Positions 55,439 to 64,000 of a stretch of 64,000 bases of DNA are shown here, piece after piece. The notes under the pieces were generated by a model. The model was not told where the DNA came from. It saw only the letters and a list, made by a program, of their open reading frames with translations, and did no database searches. Source of the DNA: Sphaerosporella brunnea (taxonomy: Eukaryota > Ascomycota > Pezizomycetes > Pezizales > Pyronemataceae); assembly GCA_008704415.1 (NCBI GenBank), contig VXIS01000041.1, forward strand, positions 62,001 to 126,000, given 5' to 3'. Made by a program: the position numbers and the translations under genes. Every line of letters begins with the position of its first letter. The first letter of the stretch is position 1.

Positions 55439-57249
55439 ATGTCGGCTGTGCGAGCTTCTTCCCGCGTGCTGCGGAGTGTCGGAGGTGTCAAGAGTGCCGG
55501 TTTGCTGCGGGTGTGAGTTCTCCGTTTAGTGCCTTTGCTCCTGTCGTTCCCATCGGCCCGTAATGGGTCCCGGAGATGTGCCGATTGTCTTCAAGCTTCA
55601 AACTCGGCGGCGTTGATGCGGACGGATGATATCGACATTGACGTCGGGGAGAGGCCAGGCGATAATTTTTTTCAGATCGCGATGCGAACGGATCAAACGC
55701 TGACGCAGAGAACAGAATAAACACGCCCCAGTGCCTTGCTACTCTTTTCTCCCGCCACTATGCTTCCAAGTGTAACGTCACCCTATCTACTGTCTACACG
55801 CACCACTACTGTCGCCCGAGCATCGGCACTGACGATGGATCTTTACGATAGCTTTCCCCCCGCACACAATCGTCGCCATGCCGGCTCTCTCCCCCACCAT
55901 GACTGCCGGAAACGTCGGCACGTGGCAGAAGCAGCCCGGAGATACAATCGTTCCCGGTGACGTGTTGGTTGAAATTGAGACGGACAAGGCGCAAATGGAC
56001 TTCGAGTACCAGGATGAAGGAGTTCTGGCCAAGATCCTGAAGCCTACCGGGGAGAAGGACGTCGCCGTTGGAAACGTACGTCGCTACAGGTATCTCAACG
56101 TCAATTCGCACGCTGACATGGTGTAGCCCATCGCTGTTATCGTTGAGGACGCCGACGACGTTTCCGCGTTTGTCGACTTCACCGTTGCCGACGCTGGTGG
56201 AGCGCCCAAGCCCGCTACTGCTCCGAAGGAGGAGCCCAAGCCCGAGCCCGAGCCCGAAGCCAAGCTCGCCCCCGCCCCGGTCGTTGAGACTCCCGAGCAG
56301 CCCAGCTCTTTCGAGGGCAAGCTTGAGACTTCCCTTGAGCGTCTTCCTAGTCTCAACGCGTCTCCCGCGGCCAAGGCTCTTGCCCTTGAGAAAGGAATCG
56401 CGATCAAGGAGGTCAAGGGAACCGGCCGTAGCGGTAGAATCACCGAGGCCGATGTGAAGAACTACAAGCCCAGTGCTCCCGCTGCCGTTGCACCCACCAG
56501 CATTGACATTCCTCTGACTGCCATGCGCAAGGTGATCGCCCAGCGCTTGACCGAGTCCAAGAACACCAATCCGCACTACTACGTGCAGAGCTCGCTCTCC
56601 GTCAGCAAGCTCCTCAAGCTGCGCCAGGCCCTCAATGCCTCCGCGAACGGAGAGTACAAGCTGTCGGTCAACGACTTCCTCATCAAGGCCGTTGCCGCTG
56701 CGCTGCTCAAGGTTCCCCAGGTCAACAGCTCCTTCCGCGAGGCTGAGGGTATCATCAAGCAGTACTCCACTGCTGATATCTCTGTTGCCGTCGCCACTCC
56801 CGTTGGTCTGATGACCCCCATCGTCCAGAATGCGCACGCGAAGGGTCTTGCTGCAATCTCCAAGGATGTCAAGTCCCTCGCTGCAAAGGCCCGTGACGGA
56901 AAGCTCAAGCCTGAGGAGTACCAGGGTGGAACTTTCACCATTTCCAACATGGGTATGAACCCTGCCATTGAGCGGTTCACTGCCATCATCAACCCCCCTC
57001 AGGCGGGTATCCTAGCCGTCGGCGCTGTCAAGAAGGTTCCCGTTGAGGGCAAGGACGGTGGTATCGAGTGGGATGAGCAGATCGTTGTTTCTGGATCTTT
57101 CGACCACAGGTTTGTTCCTCCCTCTTCCCGATCTGCGAAGTGAACGGTGACTGATTTCTTTTCGCAGGGCGGTTGACGGCGCTGTCGGCGCTGAGTTCAT
57201 GGGCGCTCTGAAGAAGTTTGTCGAGAATCCTCTCGAGCTGCTGCTATAA
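55439..57249 (+). CDS. LAT1: dihydrolipoamide acetyltransferase (E2) of pyruvate dehydrogenase
   Basis: Five exons: 55439-55512, 55716-55771, 55852-56075, 56127-57109 and 57168-57249, giving 472 residues. Exons 1-2 make a mitochondrial leader ([16 protein letters not shown] ... FSRHYAS). The lipoyl domain has MPALSPTM and the lipoylated Lys89 in [12 protein letters not shown] Pro/Ala/Glu linker, the E1/E3-binding domain ([33 protein letters not shown]) and the acetyltransferase core ([20 protein letters not shown]) follow, with the active-site SFDHRAVDG (His445, Asp449) split by the last intron. E2 transfers acetyl groups to CoA in the matrix. A GTGTGA donor three bases upstream of intron 1 is an alternative, but GTGAGT gives the best join. 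Confidence 0.96.
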
Positions 57250-59050
57250 GTTTTGCAGGGGGGAGAATGGTGGATGTGTGATGATGAGCTTTCAATACCA
57301 TAGACGACAGGTTTCGGGGAAATTGTTTTGGGGGGAGGGGGGGATCCCATCGATAAAACATTCCTATGGCCCTGTATGTAAGACTGCACCTTCACGCCCG
57401 CTGTACCTCTGGTTCAAGTCCCGCAATGGGTAGTTTCCACGAGAGGCTGGGTTTTGGTTTTCACAAGACTGGATTGGATACCGTTCGTTTCTTCTCATGC
57501 CCCTTTTTTTTGCCCAACAAGTTATGCTCTGTTGCCGGCAAGTCCGTGGTCACCCGCTCGGCCGAAGGGGTAAGAGCCATGACTAGGGTATTATTGTTCG
57601 ATTGCGTGCCAGGTAGGAAACTCAAGAGCTCCGCGCCTGAATTGGGATCAAGTTGAAGAAACGGATTTGCTGGAGATTGAGGAATTGATGGAACTCGAAC
57701 TTGACGAGTGGTAGTGGGGTGAGGTTCCCGTAGAGGTCCCCGTAGAAGCGCTGGCCATGATGGGAGCGCCGGACGTCGAAGAACTCCGAATCATAAGCCG
57801 TTACTCGGTCCCGGCGCAACTCTACTTCTCCAGCGTAGCTTCGCCCTGCATTTCCTTCAGAAATAAATGAAAGGTAGCGTATAGTATTGTTAGATGCGAG
57901 CTTGAATAGTAACCAACCCCTACTAGCCATGGCCGCCGAGTGGGAGAGACGCGATGACCGCTCCTTGCCTCCCGCTCCGGCCATGAAGATTCTTAGGAGT
58001 AAGAGTGGCGTCCTGCCGTGCTGAGTGGAAGCTCTGGAAGATGTGGTTGTGTTCGTGGGACTGCGGTCATCGTTCGCTCGTAGCGGTGGGTGGTTGGTTC
58101 GGGCTAAAACTGGTAAAGCAGCAGGAGGCGTTCATAGGCAGCAAAGCCTGGTGTTAAAAAAAAAAAAATCCTGGCCATGCGCTTCCTCTCCACTCGTCCA
58201 TGGAAATGACTTGAGCAGCAGGTTTACTTCGGGGTGATAGCGCAAATCCGAAATGTATGGCATCGAGTGAGAAAGGATGAGGTGTGGGATGTACCAGCTC
58301 CAGCCAATGTTTCGTAGGTAGGAGTTCACTGGCACTGGCGTTACAGTGATAAATCCCTGAAGGTCCATGTCCCCACGCAGTGCCGTGGCCTGGATAGCAA
58401 TCACATCATCATCAAATCTGTGGATAAGTGGATGGAGGGCGAGCATATGACATCTACGTATACTAGTTAGAGAGTGCACTCAAGCAATAAATCAAGCCCT
58501 ACCATACCATATTCTAGGTATCTATCATGATTATTTACTCTTACTATATTTTGCAGATAACCACTGGTAGAAGCGAGTACGTTGTGGGTTGGGAGTTTTT
58601 GCATTGCCATGCAGCTGGTGTCCGGTTATTTTGATTCCTTCCAAATACATTTATATATATGTACACCACAGCTTCAGCTCCCACCGTTGCAACGATAGAA
58701 CCCTTTGAAGACCTCGCCATCGTGGGCTCTGTATTCCACTCAGGCTGGCATCGTGTGATCAAGCTCATGGAGTTCAAGTTGAGCGTCACCGCCCGCATGT
58801 CTCCTCCGTTCCGTCACTCCTCCGTGGGTTAAACGGCATTCTCTCGTGACCCTTTTGGTTCCCGTAGGCTATACACTGACGAGTTTCTACGGTGTCAGTT
58901 GTCCATTGGCCATCAATGAGGCATTGACTCGGATGGATGCCAACCTGCTGGAAGCTATCGGACAGCGAGAGGAGGTACTGTAACGACGCCGTGTAACCTA
59001 GCGGAATCTATTGCCTCGCCGTAGATACTCTACACTGCAAAAAAACAAAA
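57250..59050. other. intergenic, no gene
   Basis: About 1.8 kb. Two minus-strand frames (57622-57984 and 58132-58479) contain readable stretches (HGQRFYGDLYGNLTPLP; NIGWSWYIPHLILSHSMPYI) but no known family; they could be remnants of one gene. A G run at 57331-57344. Nothing certain. Confidence 0.4.
59037..59050 (-). terminator. Pol III terminator of the 5S gene
   Basis: Minus-strand TTTTTGTTTTTTTG immediately downstream of the 5S 3' end; runs of five and seven T are typical Pol III stops. Confidence 0.8.
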
Positions 59051-59168
59051 ACTACAGTACGAGGGATTCCCATGTGGTCACCCACCATAGTACTAACCGC
59101 GTGATACACTGCTTAACTAGGGCTGAGCGGACGGGAAGCCGTGGTTTCAGTGTTCTATGACCGTAGCT
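59051..59168 (-). rRNA. 5S ribosomal RNA gene
   Basis: On the minus strand the sequence reads CTACGGTCATAGAACACTG, CGGCTTCCCGTCCGCTCAGC, CTAGTTAAGCAGTGTATCAC, GCGGTTAGTACTATGGTGGG and TGACCACATGGGAATCCC, the order and wording of fungal 5S rRNA. Ends pair as helix I (CTACGGT with ACTGTAG). The region around AGTTAAGC is the internal TFIIIA-type control. Directly after it lies a T-rich Pol III terminator (TTTTTGTTTTTTT, plus-strand 59038-59050). Dispersed single 5S genes are normal in filamentous ascomycetes. Exact ends may shift by a few bases. Confidence 0.95.
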
Positions 59169-59571
59169 GCTTGTTTTGCTCTTAGGGCAGATTTTCATAC
59201 TACCTACTTAGTATTTTATAGGTGAACACACGAGATCATTCATCATTCGCGCCAAGATCCCAAGCTCGGCGTGGAACTGTACGCTGCCACTTTCCTCTTA
59301 TGCTACATGTCACATCACGGTGTTTTTCGCGGTGCACTGTATGCTTCAGGGCCGTACTGAGCCATGGCGAGATTTTCTAGTTTTCAACACAAAGAATAGG
59401 CGAGTGATATATCACGATTGATTTCCTGGAAGCTGGTTCCGTAGTAGGGACCATTGCGCCCAGTGCTCTTAGTCTAGTTGCGCAAGAGCCAAATAGATAA
59501 CAAAAACAACGAGATGTTTAGGGAGAGAGGAGAGGGATAAGACAGCCTCGCTGGCGCGGGAGCCCCATGTA
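59169..59571. other. intergenic between 5S gene and MITE
   Basis: About 400 bases with no recognisable feature. Confidence 0.4.
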
Positions 59572-59723
59572 TCCCCGCAGTGTTAAAAGCGCCGAATACA
59601 CCTACATCACACTAATTGTGTGGAAAGAGATTGTATAATGAGGGCGATGGGCCAATGGACCCTTTATTATAAAAGACTTTAGTGCGTTGTAGCTGTATTC
59701 GGCACTTTTAACACTGCGGGGGA
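59572..59723. mobile_element. TA-flanked MITE, copy 2
   Basis: 152 bases with terminal inverted repeats CCCCGCAGTGTTAAAAGCGC at the left and the inverse (GTGCCGAAT... to CACTGCGGGGG) at the right, each flanked by TA. The interior shares GGCGATGGGCCAATGGAC with copy 1 at 40.1 kb. No coding capacity. Size, ends and TA flanks fit a Tc1/mariner-type MITE. Better kept than copy 1. Confidence 0.9.
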
Positions 59724-60968
59724 TACGAGAGCGAGGCGACGAGGCTAGACTTGAGCTGGGGCATGCCAGGACGGGGAAGGGATATGGGTCCGAATTGCTG
59801 GTTATTTTGTGACGATGGTTGTGACACTTTGGTCAGAGACACTCTCTCTTGGAGGGAGTGACGCCGCCTCTTCCACCTGAACAAGAGGAATTGAAAATCA
59901 ACAAACAAAAACGACGACTAAGCCTTGGGAGGAAAGTCTCTGGGGATTCTTTGCTTTTCTTTTCATTCTAGATTAATCAAGTATAACATCGCTTTGCTGT
60001 TTGTCCAACGGGCGACCCCAATGGCCCTGTGGGACGGTGATATTGACGGCTCTACCCGGTTGAAAAGTGGGTGCATACTTTATCCTGGTTTTCTTTTACA
60101 ATTTCTAGATGTTGGTTTTTATGGCACCGAGAAACCCCCAAGATAGTTACAAATCCATCAGCGTGGGGCAGCACCACCGAGAGTGGATCTTTGGTTACCG
60201 AAGCTAGACGCGTATCCTCAGCCCTGCATGCTTCATTACGGCACAGGCGGCTATCCGCAACTAAGCACTGCATGTGGACCAGATGGAGTGCGTTAACGGC
60301 TCGCTCGGTTGTTGGAAAGTGCAGACGCACGGGTGATTGATAGAAGCTTACGCAGACAAAAACAACCTGATACGATCTATGATTCAGTCCGCCTACAGTT
60401 ATTGATGCACTTACTCGGTACCTTGCTTCAGACGAGTTTGGTCAAGTACTGTCGTTTGTTTACGAGTTATAATCATTGACCCACCGAGCTTTGCTCTTGA
60501 CCCGAGTGACCGTATTTGGTAGCCATTCGCCCCCTATTCCTGAAGAGATGGAGCTGAGGATCATTCCTTGTTGCAGCCAGGTTTTTAGATGCATGGTGGT
60601 AGCTGGGTTTTGTCTTTTTTTGTCTAACCCCATGGCCATCCCGCTCGGTTTGGTGTCATCTCATGTACCCTCAAACTTCCGACTGCATACGCCTATCTCT
60701 GCATGGCGGGACGGTGCACCAGTCGCAACGATTGAATTTGACTTTTTTCGTGCTGTTGTGTGGGTTCAGTCACCGAGTCTCCCTCGCCGGTGTCCGGATT
60801 AGGGTCTGAATAAGTCTTGGCAGTCCTCGACTTGCTTTGTATGGGTGCTTCGAGTTTGAGGGCTGGGAGGTTTTTGAGGTGGCTGCCAACCTCACCTCAG
60901 CTAAAGGTTCGAGCTGTATGGGACGCTCAAGCGACCCATTCACGACCCCGCCCGTCCGCAAACCATGA
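59724..60968. other. intergenic, STE3 upstream region
   Basis: About 1.25 kb upstream of the pheromone receptor. Short frames (such as 60476-60802) lack family motifs. The promoter and possibly a long leader of STE3 must lie here. Confidence 0.4.
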
Positions 60969-62247
60969 ATGGGATCTGCCAGCCACCATTATGGATATCA
61001 CCAACTTCAGCCGGATCCAACCTGTCTGGATGACTATCCCCAAGCTTCACCACTGCCTCGAGACATCCATTGTTTACCATCAACTCCCGACGACGGAACC
61101 GAAGAACTTTGCTCGACCGGCGATTGCCACCTTAAGAAAGTCTTTTATACCTACGACACGGTTGGGATTTCCCTTACGTTTTCACTCTGCATATCCTTTA
61201 ACTATCGCCCTCCTCTACGCTTCACTCGGTTTTTGCACTCTCCAGCTTATTCAATGGGACAACTGTACTTCTTCCGATGGGCTTGTTGCGTCTCATTACT
61301 TTTATGCATTGTACCCTTGGCCTGGCACTGGCAGAATAAGAACACAGCAGCCTGCTTTCTTATTATATGGCTATCCATCTTCAACCTCTGCAGTTTCATT
61401 AACTCCTTCATATGGCCGGACGACATTGCCGTTCTGACGGGGTGGGAAGGAGGGATCTACTGCGACATACAGATCAAGATCCTAATTGCCGGCTTCACTG
61501 GTCACCTTGGTGCAATGGCAGCTATTGCACGGAATCTGGCGGTGATTCTCTCAGACGATGCACCAGTTGTTCGAACGAGAGCCGTCCGTCGAAGAGAGCT
61601 TTACAAAGATCTTGCCCTTTGCCTCGCGGTCCCGATATTGATGATGGCGGTGCACTACATCGTGCAACCTCGGCGGTACACTCTCGTCGCGATAACTGGC
61701 TGCACAGCTGCTGTTGACCGCTCGTGGCCTACTGTTGTTCTCATCTTCATCTGGCCTCCGATTGTTGCCCTCATGGCTGGGTATTATGCAGGTAAGCTTT
61801 TCTCTTGAGATCACAGATTATCACTTCCTCACCCGCTAACAACCAATGATCACAGCACTTGTGGTTTACAGATTACACAAACACCGTCGTCGCTTCGATG
61901 CACTCCTCAGCGGAAACTCTTCACTTAATCGCCCCCGCTTCGTTCGGTTGTTCGTCCTCTCGATGCTTCTCCTCCTCATCTTCGTACCGATCACCTTTTA
62001 CGTCTTCGTCAAGAACATGAATCTTCAGTGGCTTCCTTACAGTTGGGACGCAGTACATTACGGCACTGGGTGGATGTGGATCCGTAAAATCCCCACCAAC
62101 GGCTACGTCAACTTTGATCGATGGATTCCAGTGGGGTCGGGGATCATTGTCTTTCTAATCTTTGGCGTGGGAAAAGATGCGATGGACTTGTATCGCGGAT
62201 GGCTCAGCAAGATTGGCATCGGAAAGTTGGGGGCTATATTGGAGTAA
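60969..62247 (+). CDS. STE3: a-factor-like pheromone receptor, Ste3 family GPCR
   Basis: Two exons, 60969-61791 and 61856-62247 (intron GTAAGC..ACAG), giving 404 residues. Family hallmarks: PLAWHWQNKN at the end of the first helix, SFINSFIWPDDI, the GWEGGIYCDIQIKI block, AMAAIARNLAVIL, and YIVQPRRYTLVAITGC with SWPTVVLIFIWPP; then LVVYRLHKHRRRFDALL, and WIPVGSGIIVFLIFGVGKDAM near the last helix. Ste3 receptors detect the lipidated mating pheromone and couple to the G protein cascade. The N-terminal 90 residues are not well conserved, so the true start, or an extra first intron, is uncertain. The tail after the last helix is very short (ending LGAILE). Confidence 0.9.
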
Positions 62248-63939
62248 TTATATAAGAGGGATTGCGAGTGCCCTAGCTAGAATGTGAAAGGATATACAAT
62301 TTACAAAGGACATTACCGCTGCGCCAACTCATAAACTCAGTCACTCAACAGGAGCCAACACGTTCGCAACCCGACACTACTCTAGTAGCTTTGTCAATGA
62401 TGTTGAGTCGACTGAAGTGTAGGTCTGCCTCTTAAGAGACAAAAATTCAGGTAATATCGACTGTTTCTGTTCTTGTTGGAGTCGAGTATAATCTGCTTAG
62501 CGCGCTCCTGTAACCTTCTTTTCATCAGGGAGAAGATTGGACTTATTAATAAACTGCATCTAGTTCTGGCCTGACAGTCGATAAAGCCGACGATGGATAT
62601 GACATGGAGTGGCCTCCTCGACCGGAACGTGCTAAAAATAATGATGAACATCAAACCCGGATTATAAACAATACCTTCACACCCGTGCACACAAGGACCA
62701 GACCTCCTTTAGATATTGAAGCAGCAGCAGCGAGCACACCACGGCAGTTGATGACTGAGACAGGCCTGGACCCGATATATCTACCCGAATCCTCTGGGAA
62801 AGAGAAGGCGGTGGCGTAGCCAAAAATTCAGGACGGGGGCTGTGTTTGCGGGTTTCTGTGTGATGGCCTGAATTTTTGGGGTTGCTCAGTTTTCTGTATC
62901 TCAAATGGCACGGGTAACGTACTGTTATTGATTTCGGATTCTTTCTTTTTTCTGGACTTTTTTTTTTCGCTCTTTTGGTTTCGTGGTGTTGGAGCTTGAC
63001 TTGTTTTCCGATGTTTTGGGTCACTCTTTTTATTGAAGCCCACAGCCTAGTGCGTCATTGTAGTACTCTTATGTTAAACGCTGAGGTCCAGAGCAAGCTT
63101 TGACGTCGTGGAGAGTAGCAATGTTTCTAAAGGCACAGTTGATAAGGTGGTAGCGGGGACTCTCGCAGAAGCTTGAACTCATGGTCGGTGCGTGAGAGTG
63201 ATGGCTCTTTTAAACGCGGCGGGGGATGTTTTTGGAAGCACACAATTTGCATTGCAAAGGTCTTCCGTGCGGGACGAGATTCCCTGTGAGTTTGGAAATA
63301 GAAGTCCGCACTGGGCATACTGCATGTAAGCGGGAGTACCCTTGGTTGCATTATGTGTTCTATCCCGCCGAGCAGATTATACAGGCAATCGCCGGAACTG
63401 GCTGGCCAGTTTTCTCGGTTGGCCAGCCACCTACATTAACGAGTGCGTACTGCCGAGCAAGCTATCTGGTCGGCAGGCCAGCCAGCTGGGCGGGCGAAGT
63501 AGTATCACCGCCATAATGTTTCAACAAAAATGCTTTGTGATCTCTGCTGCGTCGGCCGGCCTGCCCACCAGATAGCTTGTTTGCGGTATCGCTCGAGAGC
63601 CGCGGTTTGTGATGACTCCGTTGCGATATTCCAGGGAATAGTTCTTGATTGGGCGCCTCATATGGTAGAGCAACCAGAATCCGTATCTTTCAAGGATGTA
63701 ATGCCAGCACAGTGGCAGCACTGGGTAGACTGGGTAGGCGTGCGGAGCGATAAGTGCTCTTGGCGCTGATGCGACGTGAAAAACACCAGGACTTTTGAAA
63801 TAGCAGGCCAGCAGCCTTGGGATTTTGCGGCCGGTTGAGCGTGTGATAATTTGTACAAATATGATATAGAAAACTCCATTTCAATTCGGAAAAAAAAAGT
63901 ACGTGTGAAGTCAGCAACCCCCAATCCACCACGGCCATT
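62248..63939. other. intergenic, possible lost receptor tail and foldback
   Basis: About 1.7 kb. A plus-strand frame at 62604-62819 (RPPLDIEAAAASTPRQLMTE) reads like a disordered cytoplasmic tail and could be a detached STE3 exon, but I cannot find a splice that joins it in frame. A short foldback lies at 63458-63579 (listed). No other gene. Confidence 0.4.
63458..63579. repeat. short foldback / inverted repeat
   Basis: Arms 63458-63483 and 63554-63579 (CAAGCTATCTGGT followed by GGCAGGCC-type sequence) are reverse complements over 26 bases with two mismatches; spacer about 70 bases. Probably a MITE relic; no target duplication seen. Confidence 0.75.
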
Positions 63940-64000
63940 TTACATTGCCAACCTCCCAGCAATCCTCCTCTTCATCTCCGCCCTGATATCCTTAACGCTC
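63940..64000 (-). CDS. possible C-terminus of a gene continuing beyond the right edge
   Basis: On the minus strand the edge reads SVKDIRAEMKRRIAGRLAM followed by TAA, open to the border. The basic, helical text and protein-like codons suggest the end of a real gene, but 19 codons are too few to identify or to be sure. Confidence 0.3.
   Translation of the reverse strand, partial: SVKDIRAEMKRRIAGRLAM

Noticed and set aside
57380..57430. tRNA-like B box (TGGTTCAAGTCCC)
   Set aside because: Flanking bases do not form the T stem and no A box or acceptor pairing lies upstream; chance match.
57622..58479. minus-strand frames as a gene
   Set aside because: Readable pieces but no family, no convincing splice, and a poly-A tract in between.

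Overview
The window is nuclear DNA of a filamentous ascomycete (Pezizomycotina). The genes have short introns (about 50 to 100 bases) with GT..AG borders and CTAAC/CTGAC-like branch sites. Recognisable products are typical fungal nuclear genes: Gcn2, eS17, Skp1, Smp3, Cbp6, eL41, Rpa49, Sec72, Ess2/Bis1, Rpap1/Rba50, Coq8, Cds1/Mek1-type kinase, His6, Rim1, pyruvate dehydrogenase E2 and the Ste3 pheromone receptor. A dispersed 5S rRNA gene, Tad-like LINE remnants, a pogo-type transposase relic and short inverted-repeat elements fit the same group. I cannot assign the class; Dothideomycetes or Eurotiomycetes would be a guess. There is no operon structure.

Layout. 0-25.6 kb is gene-dense and mostly housekeeping: the 3' part of GCN2, a candidate tail-anchored protein, RPS17, SKP1, SMP3, a DUF1349-like protein, a decayed LINE end, a secreted/membrane protein, CBP6, RPL41 (25 residues), RPA49, SEC72 and ESS2 head to head, a reversed LINE 3' end, RPAP1 and COQ8. 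25.6-36.9 kb is sparser: a 120-base inverted repeat, a new 67-residue double-CxxC protein, an unknown protein, an FHA-domain kinase and a Myb/SANT-like protein. 36.9-45.9 kb is an accessory block: a four-exon gene joining a restriction-endonuclease-like domain to a degenerate protein-kinase domain, a TA-flanked MITE, a hAT-type MITE with a perfect 8-base target duplication, another inverted repeat, a broken pogo/CENP-B transposase and a LINE 3' end. 46.4-57.2 kb returns to housekeeping genes: HIS6, a DUF1770-like protein, RIM1, a 7-TM DUF4203/TMEM198-like protein and PDH E2. 57.3-64 kb holds 5S rRNA, a second MITE copy, STE3, a short foldback and the last codons of a possible gene leaving the right edge.

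Functional links are loose. CBP6, COQ8, RIM1 and E2 act in mitochondria; RPA49 and RPAP1 act on RNA polymerases; eS17, eL41 and 5S rRNA belong to the ribosome; GCN2 and HIS6 both belong to amino-acid control. Exon borders were derived by hand from reading frame, splice sites and family conservation. All spliced models given keep an uninterrupted frame. The most interesting item is the nuclease-like/kinase-like fusion at 36.9-38.7 kb inside the transposon-rich block.
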